DNA of 64,000 nt from Astragalus membranaceus (GCA_039519185.1 CM076847.1:64245521-64309520); one strand, 5' to 3'. Shown: positions 44,956 to 55,352, counted from the stretch's first letter. Notes: generated from the letters alone by a model not told the origin. Numbers and translations: made by a program.

Positions 44956-45955
44956 TCACAAAGGAGAGGTTAACAAACTAATACCTCGCCACCAAAGTGG
45001 AAACTTATGGATGTACTCCAACTTAGATCTAAAAGACTCTAACAATTCCATTTCTTGCGTTATTAACTCTGCCATGTGAATGGATTTCCTACTCAGCGCA
45101 TCAGCTACAACATTGGCATTTCCTGGATGATACTTCAACTGTCTGGACGCATAAGCTACCACTTGCTGATTCTGCATGAGAATACATCCTAAACCCTTCC
45201 CAGAAGCATCGCTGTAAATTTGAAATTCCAATGACGGATCCAGAAGAATCAGGATTGGAGCAGAAGTCAAAATCTTCAACTCTTGAAAACATTCTTCACA
45301 GTCGGCATCCCACGTAAACGGATGACCCTTACGAGTTAACCGAGTAAGTGGAAGAACTAACTGTGAGAACCCTTGAATAAACCTCCTGTAGTAACCAGAT
45401 AGACCCAAGAAACTTCTGATCTCTGTGACTGATCTCGGTCGTCCCCAGTTCAACACAACTTCCACTTTACCGGGGTCCACAGCAACTCCCGATTGAGAAA
45501 TCACGTGTCCCAAAAACTTCACTTCCGGCATCCAGAAGTCACACTTCGACGGCTTGGCATTCAATTTCTTCTCTCGGAGTACGCTCATAACAATGTGGAG
45601 ATGTTGGACATGCTCCTCAATGGTCTTCGAACACATCAAGATACCATCAATGAAAACGACTACAAATTGATCTAGGTAATTGAGGAAAAACTCGGTTCAG
45701 GTAATCCATGAATACCGCTGGAGCAATAGTCAACCCGAAGGGCATCACTACAAACAGAAAATGTCCATACCTAGTACGGAAAGCTGGCTTCGGAAAATCT
45801 GAGGCTCTAACTTTTATTGGATGATAACCCGACCCTAGATCAGTTTTAGAAAACACAGCAGCACCTCGAAGTTGATCCAGTAATTCGTGTATCCTTGGCA
45901 AAGGATATTTGTTCTTGATCGTCACTTTGTTGAGTTGTCGATAATCAATACACAA
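44956..45955 (-). pseudogene. gypsy RT and RNase H of element D (broken)
   Basis: The two frames 45955-45647 and 45639-44956 give MCIDYRQLNKVTIKNKYPLPRI, GYH.IKVR, MPFGLT.APAVF, then FIDG where the catalytic FIDD is expected (near 45650). Next come FLGHVIS, VTEIRSFLGLSGYYRRFI and the RNase H start SDASGKGLGCILMQ. RNase H is internally deleted: it passes from ASRQLKYHPG straight to NANVVADALSRKS. A frameshift separates the two frames. Nothing here could be active. Confidence 0.9.
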
Positions 45956-47269
45956 TCTCCTACTTCTCGCTCTGGAGGTTCAGAAGAAACTTCATCGTGA
46001 AAGCATCCTGAAAGTCATTCACAACCTGAATGTTCGCCCCATCTAAACTAGTCCCAGTGGATGCAGATAACATACTAACATGTCATTCCGCACCTTGGAA
46101 TGAAGATTGACCGTCTAAGGTGAACTAGGTAACCGCTTCAGAATTTGTCCTAGACAATTCAACTGATTCTGAAGCGAAGCCGATAGTTGATTAATATAGT
46201 CGATTGCAACATGATTTGCAGTCATCCAATTCAGCCCAAAATGGTGTCCACACTTCTCATAGGCAAACAATAAATTCTACAACGAAATTTCTGCCTCCTA
46301 TAACAAGTAGACAATTCTATTCAAAGATTAGGTCGGGACACGACCCTTAGCAGCAGTTAAGATGGTTATCGGCTCGGATAGCGGAGATAAGGTTAATCCC
46401 AACCGATCTACTCACGATTGAGCTATTATACAATGGGTTGCACCCGAATCGTGTAATATACTAACGGAGTTATTGAAAACTGATCTCATACCCCTCAGTA
46501 GATTGTCTGCAGTCGTAATTGGCTAAACATCCAGAATGTTGACTCGTCATTGTCTTAGAGCTGCTTGTAACTCCTCCTTGGAACTCTTCCTTGGAACTCT
46601 TCCTTGGAACTCTTACTTCGAACTCTTCCTTGCAGGGCACTTATTTGTATAGCGACCTTCTTCATTACAATAATAGCACCGATTGATCTGTGCTGACGAT
46701 CACCCTGGTGATGTCTTCCATAGTTAGATCATCTTCTGACCTTCGAAGAATCGAAGAATTGCACCTGCTTTTCCTTTGATGAAATTATCTTAGGACCTTG
46801 CATTCGGAGTTGATAATTCAACTACCTTCTTTCTTTTCCCATACTCCCTATGAGATCATCCTCGGCGACATAGGCTGATTGCACTAAGGCAACATAATTG
46901 GTAATAATATAAGAACTGAGACACTAAGTCATAAAAGCACTAAGGCCCTTCTTATACTTTTGCATTCTCCATTCGTCATCCGGAGCTTACTTTACCACTT
47001 GGTAAAACTGAGACGACTTTTCAAACTTAGCGGTGTTTTCTTCCACCGTCCCGACACCTTTCCTGAGGATGCACCGGTTGGAGATTCCGGTTTTGGTAGA
47101 GGATTGCGTCTTGATCATCCTTCCATAATTCCGCTTATGATGCACTAAGTATTAAGTTGATCAGGCTCAATGTCTCTTAGCATCACAAGTGTAATTACAA
47201 CAAGGACTAACAAGGAATCGACTCAACCCTAAACTAAGTCCGACTAGGTCGAACTGCTCTGATACCAAC
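45956..47269 (-). pseudogene. decayed gag-protease region and primer site of element D
   Basis: A degenerate zinc knuckle reads CYYCNEEGRYTNKC on the minus strand near 46640-46690, with Arg in place of His. An Asn/Ser region with short GGAACTCTTCCTT repeats lies at 46580-46635. The primer site is at about 47253-47267. No continuous frame is left. Confidence 0.6.
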
Positions 47270-49715
47270 TGTACCACCCCGATATTTCTAACATGTAAAA
47301 ATACCCAAGTGCACCATCCCTAAAACATCGGAGATATATTTCCTGTTTAAATACTGAACACCACTATAAAATTTTCCTTGAATAACAACAGGACAGTCTT
47401 AAACATAAATAAGACCACAAACCATCAGTGAAATACAGTGTTCAATATTGTACAAGAAAGCGGAAATAAATACATAACGCTAAAGACAAAAATGTCTTAT
47501 CCACAGATAATAAGGAAATATATACACTTAAGCATAAAAGCTAAGTCTTCAGCAACCATCCGAGTACCACCTACTCGTGCTTCTTGGATCTCCACTTTCC
47601 CTGTTTATCTGTAAAACCACAACATATAAACAATGAGATACAATCTCAGTGAGTTCTACCGAGGCCCCTATCTACGCTCTCGGTTTAATTAAGAATTCTT
47701 TTCAACTTACACGACACCGCCTGCGCGAACGCTAAAACCCGGTGAACGTGTTATAATCCAGTACGACACCGATTGCGCGAACGCTAACCCCGGTATATCG
47801 CACAACAAACTTTTAACATCACACCGCCTGCGCGAACGCTAAACCCCGGTGTACATGTTATGACTCAGTACGACACCGACTGCGCGAACGCTAACCCCGG
47901 TGTATCGTACAACAACTTTTTAACATAACACCGCCTGCGCGAACGCTGAAACCCGGTGAACCCCCTACCAATAGTACTTTCCCTAATGGCACAGGGCCTA
48001 GGATAAGGGATCATGACTGCCCCGCCTAGTATGTCAACATGGGTCGTCACCCAACTCGATATATGTTAAATATATCTACACTCGATGACCTGTTAGTTCA
48101 CCTATGCTCAATGAACATTTAGTCCATCTACATTTGACCGTTAATCAAACATAATACCCACATTGGGCCGTTTCCTATAGTCGATATAATATATATCGTG
48201 AATCGTAGACCGGTTTAGACGAATAAATAATAATCATCCCGCGTCAGTTATACCATACCACGTAGGACTCATAGTCCGTTTTATTATCAATAAAACATAT
48301 CCGCACACGTGTACTATTAGTCGGTTTTTCGAAACAATCTATAACTTCAAAAACAGTTCATTATTCAATTTAAATCATTTATTTTATTAGGCCTTTCAAT
48401 AAGCTTTCAAACGCACTTGAGAACACCTCAATCGGGTTCCCAGATCAAAAGTTATCGTGAAAACAAAAACAGTGAATAGTTGCTGAAAATCTGCAAAGCG
48501 TCGCGACGCGAACTGCTGTCGTCGCGAAGCGAAAAGCGACAGAAATATTTGCGTGACAAAACTGGGCCTGGTCGCGACGTGACCATCTGCAGAAAAGTGC
48601 AGGTTTTCCGTTTTCTTGCGAAATTCGCTATTCCGCTCAATTCCGATTCTTGTTCCGATTGAAAACAGTTTTGACAACCATAAAAACAGTCTCAATCAAA
48701 GTCACACAATCAATCAAATCAATCAAAAACTCATTTTAAACGAATTGTATCAAAACGCGACGTATTTTCAAATAACGGTTTTTAACTCGAAAATTTCTCG
48801 AAATCATTCAACGTAAAAATTATCGAAACACAAAAACATCCTAAGCGTGAGTAAAACTCACCCTTGAAGCGTGAACCACGATCGAGCCGAATTCACCGAG
48901 TAATCACACGAACATTCCCCGCATAAACTTTTCGTTCCGACGACGCTCAAATCCGCTTCCAAAGCTTTCCACTCGATCACGAAACCTCTTTTTGACCGAA
49001 ATACCGAATTCCTCGAAATCCTCCATGGACACTATTCATCATCCCTAACCTCCAAAACTACTATTCATCCATAACCCCAAATCTTTGATTTTCAACCCCA
49101 AATCACCCAACTAGCTTCCAATCTTTCAATCGAACATCCTTCACCGATCCATCATCCTTGGGTTCGCGCCAAACACAATCCTAAGCTATCCTTAAGCTTC
49201 AACCATCGAAACCTCACTTTTGAGCTCAAATTCGAAAATGGTGGATTTGAGGAGAGTGAGTCGATGATGAAGATTTTAGTACCAAAACGAAGAGGAAGTA
49301 ACGTTGAACGCTTTTCGTGTTGGAAGGAAGTCGTTTTGATGAGCCGAATCCCCACCTTTTTCCTCTTCCTCCTCCTCACCATTCTTTCTCTTCTCCCTTC
49401 TTTTTTCTCCTTTCCCTCTCTGTCTCTCGCGTCCAATTCTTTCTTTTTTTTCTTTCTTAATTCTTTTTCTTTTTATAACACACACACACACATATATATT
49501 TATTAATATATAAGTGGTAACGTGGTAAAATTACCATATTGCTCTAAATCTCTTATTTAGAATCCAAAACTTCCTTGACCCGTATTATCCGGTTAACGAT
49601 CCGATGACAACCAATAAATAATTTTAGCACTCAATAAATTTACCCGTCAAGTACTAAATTAGTTTAGTTGGGTTAACATCCAAATAATTCTACTAATTAT
49701 TTTGAGGGTGTTACA
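47270..49715 (-). repeat. 5' LTR of element D (2446 bp)
   Basis: Plus-strand ends are TGTACCACCCCGA (third base of TGTAAC changed) and GAGGGTGTTACA. It holds five hairpin-type units of about 52-56 bp around 47715-47950. The order of blocks matches the solo LTR at 40459-42820 in reverse orientation, so both belong to one family. Confidence 0.9.
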
Positions 49716-50035
49716 ACAACTTTGAAACTTCATGTAAGAATATGGAGGCTCACATTAAGACTATAATGGAGCATCTAAAAGAAGAGAGTTGTAGTGAGGA
49801 GATGGTTGAGCAAAAGGAAGAAAAGAGTGTAAAGTGTGAAAATGAATATGGTCATTTGGAAGTAGTGGAAGAAAAACAAAAAAATTGTGTAGTTGTAGAA
49901 CAAGAAAAATTTAAAAATAGTGACAAGAAAGAAAAGCCAAGGTTGAAGTATGAAAAGATTCATGTGACAAGTGAGACTCAACCCTTGGTAATTGAAGAAA
50001 ATAGTCCTCCGAAAAATGAGCTTCAATTTTTTTAA
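49716..50035 (+). pseudogene. unidentified acidic coiled-coil-like frame of Athila element 2, 3' half
   Basis: It continues the unit interrupted at 43516 after the ACAAC duplication. The protein is NFETSCKNMEAHIKTIMEHLKEESCSEEMVEQKEEKSVKCE..., followed by a Lys/Glu-rich tail ending KNELQFF and a stop at 50035. Without element D it would join the upstream frame. No known domain. Confidence 0.5.
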
Positions 50036-50484
50036 AAGAGGGGGAATTCCTATCCCAAATGGTTATTGATTGGGGCATGGGAACACTTGCCGAAGTATTG
50101 TTGCAGCATTTGTTGCTGAAGTATTGCTGCAGCAACTGTTGTTGAAGTGTTGAGCATGTGGTCAAAAAGTCAAAATGGAGTTTCAAATGCCAATGTGGCA
50201 GATTTGGCAATCACCTCTGTTAATTGGTTGTGTTTTCTCTGTCTCATCATTTAAACCTTGTTAACGATCCTTTGCCCAATCACCACCCACCCAAAACCTT
50301 TCCACCACTTATTGGTTGCAGTACCATCTTGTACCTAGTTTTCAATTTTCATACTATTTTGCTATATGAATATATAAATATCATGATTATTCTAAGTCAA
50401 GTATACTATTTTTTCTTGTTAACAAAAATCAAAACATACCGTTTTGTCCAATATTCTAATAGTAAGAAACTTTGAACTGGCCTT

Positions 50485-50612
50485 GTAGAGTCCTCAATGA
50501 AAAGAACTCTTTCTAAAAGTAGCGTATGCCACTTGTAGTGAAGAACACACGGTATTCTTTAGTAAAGGGAGAAGGAATAGTTTGCTATGTCCTCATCACA
50601 TGGCTCCGTGAT
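50485..50612 (-). ncRNA. U5 snRNA copy 1 (likely pseudogene)
   Basis: It has the U5 layout, but loop I is changed (CTCCCUUUACU in place of CGCCUUUUACU). The TATA position reads TTTAAAAA, while the USE at 50675-50685 is intact. The 3' end has GTAGAG instead of GCAGAG. Promoter and loop damage argue against function. Confidence 0.8.
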
Positions 50613-51158
50613 TTGTTCAGCGAGAGGTCCTTCATTTTTAAAGCCTAAACAGCTTGTTTTTGTGTATTCTTCATCGATGTGGGACTTAAGTAGAAACATA
50701 TATATGCACCCTAACCCACTCTCCAGAGCCTTCTCTTTCTCCTCATCCTTTTTCACCCACCCATTAGATTATGACTGCTAAATCTTTTCTTCCCACTTCC
50801 ATATTTTATAGTAATTCAATACTTGCAATTAATAGGCTTTAAGTCCAAAGGGTGAGCACACATTTTTTCTTAAAAGAAATATCACAAACCCTTACTAACA
50901 TTAGCTGAAAATTGAGCTTATGATAAATATTCTTGTCATGTTTCACTTATATATGCCATATGAATATAGAGACTATATAACTTATTGGTTGCAGTACCAT
51001 CTTGTACCTAGTTTTCAATTTTCATACTATTTTGCAATATGAATGTATAAACATCATGATTATTCTAAGTCAGGTTTACTATTTTGTCTTGTGAAAAAAA
51101 AATCAAAACATACAATTTTGTCCAATATCATAATAGTAAGAAACTTTGAACTACCCTT

Positions 51159-51286
51159 GCAGAGTCCTCATTGAAAACAACTCTTTCTAAAAGTAGCGTA
51201 TGCCACTTGTAGTGAGGAACACATGGTATTCTTTAGTAAATGGAGAAAGAATAGTTTGCTATGTGCTCATCACATGGCTCCGTTAT
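51159..51286 (-). ncRNA. U5 snRNA copy 2 (likely pseudogene)
   Basis: U5 stem, Sm-like site and 3' hairpin are recognisable, but loop I reads CTCCAUUUACU. An extra stretch (AATTCAATACATGATATTAA) separates the TATA box from the USE at 51371-51381, so the promoter spacing is wrong. Confidence 0.8.
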
Positions 51287-51515
51287 TTGTTCCGCGAGAG
51301 GTCCTTCATTTTTATAGCCTAAGCAGCTTGTTTTTGTGATAATTCAATACATGATATTAATAGCCTTCATCGATGTGGGACTTAAGTAGAAACATTTGTA
51401 TCCGCCCAAACCCACTCACCTGAGCCTTCTCTTTCTCACTTCCATATTTTATGATAATTCAATACATGATATTAATAGCCTTAAAGTCCAAAGGGTGAGC
51501 ACACATTTTTCCTTA

Positions 51516-51631
51516 GTGAAGAGAGCTTTTTCTAAAAGCAGCGTATGCCACTTGTAGTGAAGAATACACGATATTCGTTAGTAAAAAGCGAAAGAATAGT
51601 TCGCTATGTGCTCATCCCATGGCTTTGTGAT
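51516..51631 (-). ncRNA. U5 snRNA copy 3 (3'-truncated pseudogene)
   Basis: Loop I reads CGCUUUUUACU (one change). The 3' hairpin is half deleted: the sequence jumps into spacer at about 51516. The USE at 51694 has one change (GTGTGAC). The TATA box is kept. Confidence 0.8.
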
Positions 51632-52344
51632 TTGTTCGGCGAGTGGTCCTTTATTTTTATAGCCTAAGCAGGTTGTTTTTGTGTATTCTTCATCGATGTG
51701 TGACTTAAGTAGAAACATATGTATGCGCCCAAACCCACTCAACTGAGCCTTCTCTTTCTCCTCATCCTCCTTCACCCACCCCAATGTTTTAAAACTAGGA
51801 CCGGTGACCGACTCGGTGAAGGTACCGGGTCACTGTGTCAATGGTCGGACCGAGGGGTCGACAGTTGAACCGCATGACCAAAACCGGGACCGGATGACTC
51901 GGACCCAGTCTCTATTTCGAGAATTTTCAATGCCTATATAGTATATAATATAAATTTCGTCCCTGTAAAATTAATAACTATATTTATTTTATATCCACTA
52001 AAATATAAAAAATTCTCAAATTTTCAGGACCTATATATTTCATACTTGTAAAACTTAATTTGCTAAAATTACACACCATGCCTATTTTATTTTTATTTTC
52101 TTGGTATATATTAAATAAATTTTAAAAGTTCATATCATGCTTCAATAAATATTTAGAACAAATTTCATAAGTTAACAACTTAATATTAAATAAATCTTTA
52201 AAAAAATACTTAATATTAAAAAAGTTTGTTGAAACATAATAATAATATTGCAAGCTAATGCCATGAGGATGAGCAAACTTGACTTTTAGGAAAAGAGGTA
52301 CCAATTATATATATTTGAAATAAATAATATCCTCAATAAGATTG

Positions 52345-52399
52345 GTAGCCTCATGGTAGCATTCAACATTTGCTTTCAACAGGTCAGGGGTTCAAACCC
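52345..52399 (+). repeat. tRNA-like head with A and B boxes (SINE-like) inside the hAT element
   Basis: TAGCCTCATGG (52345-52355) resembles a Pol III A box, and GGTTCAAACCC (52389-52399) fits the B box consensus GGTTCRANYCC, at tRNA-like spacing. It may be a captured SINE head or tRNA relic lying about 65 bp upstream of the U1 USE. No full cloverleaf was established. Confidence 0.5.
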
Positions 52400-52463
52400 C
52401 ACTAATGGCATTTTGTTGAGGGTTTTGTTTTTAGTCTCTTTTGTTTTAAGTACTTTACAAATA

Positions 52464-52514
52464 GTCCCACATCGCATAGAATGAACGGAACAGAGAGGAG
52501 AATAAGATATAAAA
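52464..52514 (+). promoter_or_regulatory. snRNA promoter of the mini U1 gene: USE and TATA box
   Basis: GTCCCACATCG (52464-52474) is a perfect USE. TATAAAA (52508-52514) follows after 33 nt, the Pol II snRNA spacing. The U1 5' end at 52539 is 31 nt downstream of the TATA start. Confidence 0.88.
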
Positions 52515-52538
52515 GCAAGACGTATGTCAATGGGAAAC

Positions 52539-52592
52539 ATACTTACCTAGATGGCAATCACTAGTGGGGGCCTGCGTTCGCGCGGCCCCTCC
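52539..52592 (+). ncRNA. miniature U1 snRNA gene with internal deletion
   Basis: The 5' end ATACTTACCTAGATGG carries the U1 sequence that pairs with 5' splice sites (ACTTACCT). It is joined after a few bases to GTGGGGGCCTGCGTTCGCGC and GGCCCCT, the 3'-terminal hairpin of plant U1 with its TTCG loop (52564-52591). Stem-loops I to III and the Sm site are absent, leaving about 54 nt instead of about 160. A correct 3' box, CA-N5-AGTTCAA, lies at 52593-52606. Because promoter and 3' box are present this is a captured gene, not a retro-copy of the RNA. Confidence 0.87.
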
Positions 52593-52606
52593 CAATTACA
52601 GTTCAA
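52593..52606 (+). terminator. snRNA 3' box of the mini U1 gene
   Basis: CAATTACAGTTCAA fits the plant snRNA 3' end signal CA(N3-10)AGTNNAA and directly follows the U1 3' hairpin. Confidence 0.85.
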
Positions 52607-53218
52607 AGATTTGATAAAAAAAAACAAATTGCACAACCCGGTCCGGCTCGAGCCGGGTCACCGGTTTTTCTAAAAACCGGCCGAGTCACACCGGTTCCCA
52701 CCGGTTTGCTGCATGGCCGATCCAAAACCTTGACCGGCTCGGTTACCCCCCGGTTCCCGGTTCGACCGGTCCGACCGGCCGGGCCGAGCCGGGTTTTAAA
52801 ACACTGACCCACCCATTACGTTATGACTGCTAAATCTTTTCTTCTCACTTCCATATTTTTCAAGAATTCAATACTTGAAATAAATAACCATAAATTCCAA
52901 AGGGTGAGCACACATTTTTCCTTAAAAAAATGGCACAAACCCTTACTAACAGTAGCTGAAAATTGAGCTTCTGACAAATATTGTCATGTTTCACTTATAT
53001 ATGCTATATAACCGAAGAGACTATATAACTTATTGGTTGCAGTACCATTTTGTACATTTTGTGTACCTAGTTTTCAGTTTTCATACTATTTTGCTATAGG
53101 AATGTATAGATATCATGATTATTCTAAGTCAAGTATACTATTTTGTCTTGTCAAAAAAAAAATCAAAACATACAGTTTTGTCCAATATCATAATAGTAAG
53201 AAACTTTGAACTAGCCTT

Positions 53219-53346
53219 GCAGAGTCCTCATTGAAAACAACTCTTTCTAAAAGTAGCGTATGCCACTTGTAGTGAAGAACACACGGTGTTCTTTAGTAAA
53301 AGGAGAAAGAATAGTTCGCTTTGTGCTCATGACATGGCTCCGTGAT
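53219..53346 (-). ncRNA. U5 snRNA copy 4 (variant or pseudogene)
   Basis: Full-length layout with loop I CUCCUUUUACU (one change), intact USE at 53409-53419 and a 3' box. The TATA position reads CAATAAAA, so transcription is doubtful. Confidence 0.8.
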
Positions 53347-53890
53347 TTGTTCAGCGAGAGGTCCATCATTTTTATTGCCTAAGCAGCTTGTTTTTGTGTA
53401 TTCTTCATCGATGTGGGACTTAAGTAGAAACATATGTATGCGCCTAGATCCACTCACCCGAGCCTTCTCTTTCTCCTCATCCTTCTTCACCCACCCATTA
53501 CGTTATGACTGCTAAACCTTTTCTTCTCACTTCCATATTTTATAATAACTCAATACTTGCTCTTAATAGCCTTAAAGTCCAAACGCTGAGCACACATTTT
53601 TCCTTAAAATAATGGCACAAACCCTAGCTAACATTAGCTGAAAATTGAGTTTCTGATAAATATTCTTGTCATGTTTCACTTATATATGCTATATGAATGT
53701 AGAGAGTATATAACTTATTGGTTGCAATACCATTTTGTACCTAGTTTTCAATTTTCATACTATTTTTCTATAGGAATGTATTGATATCATGATTATTCTA
53801 AGTCAAGTATACTATTTTGTCTTGTCAAAAAAAACTAAAACATAGAGTTTTGTCCAATATCATAATAGTAAGAAACTCTGAACTAGCCTT

Positions 53891-54018
53891 GCAGAGTCCT
53901 CAATAAAGAGAACTCTTTCAAAAAGTAGCGAATGCCACTTGTAGTGAAGAACACGTAGTATTCTTTAGTAAAAGGTGAAAAAATAGTTCGCTACGTGCTC
54001 ATCACATGGCTCCGTGAT
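53891..54018 (-). ncRNA. U5 snRNA copy 5 (best promoter, one loop change)
   Basis: The USE (54081-54091) and TATA box (54041-54048) are perfect and 32 nt apart, the Pol II snRNA spacing in plants. The 3' hairpin is complete. Loop I reads CACCUUUUACU, one base from the invariant CGCCUUUUACU. The 3' box has one change. If transcribed this would be a variant U5. Confidence 0.85.
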
Positions 54019-54559
54019 TTGTTCAGCGAGAGGTTCATCATTTTTATAGCCTAAGCAGCTTGTTTTTGTGTATTCGTCATCGATGTGGGACTTAAGTAGA
54101 AACATATGTATGCGCCCAGATCCACTCACCTGAGCCTTCTCTTTCTCCTCATCCTTCTTCACCCACCCATTACGTTATGACTGCTAAATATTTTCTTCTC
54201 ACTTCCATATTTTATAATAATTCGATACTTGCAATTAATAGCCTTAAAGTCCAAAGGGTGAGCACACACATTTTTCCTTAAAAAAATGGCACAAACCGTT
54301 ACTAACATTAGCTGAAAATTTAGCTTCTGATAAATAATCTTGTCATTCTTACCTATATATGCTATATGAATGTAGATACTATATAACTTATGGGTTGCAG
54401 TAGTATCTTGTACCTAGTTTTCGATTTTCATACTATTTTGCTATATGAATGGATAAACATCGTGATTATTCTAAGTCAAGTATACTATTTTGTCTTGTCA
54501 AAAAAAAATCAAAACATACAATTTTGTCAAGTATCCTAATAGTAAGAAACTTTGAACTA

Positions 54560-54680
54560 CCCTAATGAAAAGAACTCTTTCAAAAAGTAACGTATGCCAC
54601 TTGTAGTGAAGAACACACGGTATTCTTTAGTAAAAGGCGAAAGAATAGCTCGCTATGTGCTCATCACATGGCTCCGTGAC
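54560..54680 (-). ncRNA. U5 snRNA copy 6 (perfect loop I and promoter, damaged 3' hairpin)
   Basis: Minus strand: a 7-bp stem (ATTCTTT/AAAGAAT) closes the invariant U5 loop sequence CGCCTTTTACT. Outer stem parts GCCA/TGGC, GTGATGA/TCTTCAC and GCACA/TGTGT can pair as in U5 stem I. An Sm-like ACTTTTTGA follows. The 3' hairpin has lost its second strand (GCAGAGTCCTC missing on the plus strand), yet a 3' box (CA-N7-AGTTCAA) remains. USE 54742-54752 and TATA 54703-54709 are perfect. U5 is the core snRNA of the U4/U6.U5 tri-snRNP that aligns exons during splicing. Confidence 0.88.
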
Positions 54681-54702
54681 TTGTTCAGCGAGAGGTCCTT
54701 CA

Positions 54703-54752
54703 TTTTATAGCCTAAGCGGCTTGTTTTTGTGTATTCTTCATCGATGTGGGAC
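54703..54752 (-). promoter_or_regulatory. snRNA promoter of U5 copy 6: USE and TATA box
   Basis: On the minus strand, GTCCCACATCG (54752-54742) matches the plant USE consensus RTCCCACATCG. TATAAAA (54709-54703) follows after 32 nt. The predicted RNA 5' end lies about 29 nt downstream of the TATA start. The spacing is that of Pol II snRNA genes rather than U6-type Pol III genes. Confidence 0.85.
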
Positions 54753-55224
54753 TTAAGTAGAAACATATGTAGGCGCCCAAACCCACTCTCCTGAGTTTTC
54801 TCTTTCTCCTCATCCTTCTTCACCCACCCATTACGTTATGATTGCTAAGTCTTTTCTTCTCACTTTCATAATTTTCAACATTAAAATACTTGCAATAAAT
54901 AGACTTAAAGTCCTAAGGGTGCGCACACATTTTTGCTTAAACAAAATGGCACAAACCCTTACTAACATTTACAGAAAATTGAACTTCTGATAAATGTTCT
55001 TGTCATGTTTGACTTATATATGCTATATGAATGTAGAGACTATATTACTTATTGGTTGCAGTACCATTTTGTACCTAGTTTTCAATTTTCATACTATTTT
55101 GCTATATGAATTTATAGATATCATGATTATTCTAAGTCAAGTATACTATTTTGTCTTGTAAAAAAAAATCAAAACATACAGTTTTGTCCAATATCATAAT
55201 AGTAAGAAACTTTGAACGAGCCTT

Positions 55225-55352
55225 GCAGAGTCCTCAGTGAAGAGAACTCTTTGAAAAAGTAGCGTATGCCACTTATAGTGAAGAACACACGGTACTCTTT
55301 AATAAAAGGCGAAAGAATAGTTCGCTATGTTCTCATCACATGGCTCTGTTAA
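55225..55352 (-). ncRNA. U5 snRNA copy 7 (likely pseudogene)
   Basis: Loop I reads CGCCUUUUAUU (one change) and the TATA position reads TTCAAAAA. USE at 55415-55425 and the 3' hairpin are kept. Confidence 0.8.

Larger units (their letters stand above)
43517..49715 (-). mobile_element. Tekay-like gypsy element D, complete outline but decayed, 6199 bp
   Basis: The outer ends are TGTAACACCCCGA at 43517 and GGGTGTTACA at 49715, with perfect duplications ACAAC (43512-43516 and 49716-49720). The right copy is the 5' LTR (47270-49715). A primer site of initiator tRNA-Met type (minus strand TTGGTATCAGAGCAG) lies next to it. The left LTR is only about 600 bp (43517-44117), cut by a deletion that also removed the polypurine tract. 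Gag and pol are heavily broken. Confidence 0.9.
42944..50312 (+). mobile_element. internal domain of Athila element 2, non-autonomous, split by element D
   Basis: After the primer site there is a T-rich leader and then short frames that match no known gag or pol. The domain is interrupted at 43517 by element D and resumes at 49716. It fades out near 50312 without a 3' LTR, where the U5 array begins. GCTGCAGC palindromes occur in the LTR and here (39332, 39347, 39700, 40284, 50126), echoing GCTATAGC in element 1. Confidence 0.6.
51782..52806. mobile_element. non-autonomous hAT-type element, 1025 bp, carrying a mini U1 gene
   Basis: The ends are CAATGTTTTAAAAC and GTTTTAAAACACTG (inverted, one mismatch), followed inward by CCGG-rich arms. 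The flanks ACCCACCC at 51774-51781 and 52807-52814 are an exact 8-bp duplication. Other U5 units show the empty site TTCACCCACCCATTACG with a single copy. The CA(A/G)TG end and 8-bp duplication fit hAT. No transposase is encoded. Confidence 0.9.

Noticed and set aside
51774..52814. The CCGG-rich inverted arms as a separate satellite
   Set aside because: They are the subterminal parts of one element with exact 8-bp duplications and a known empty site.
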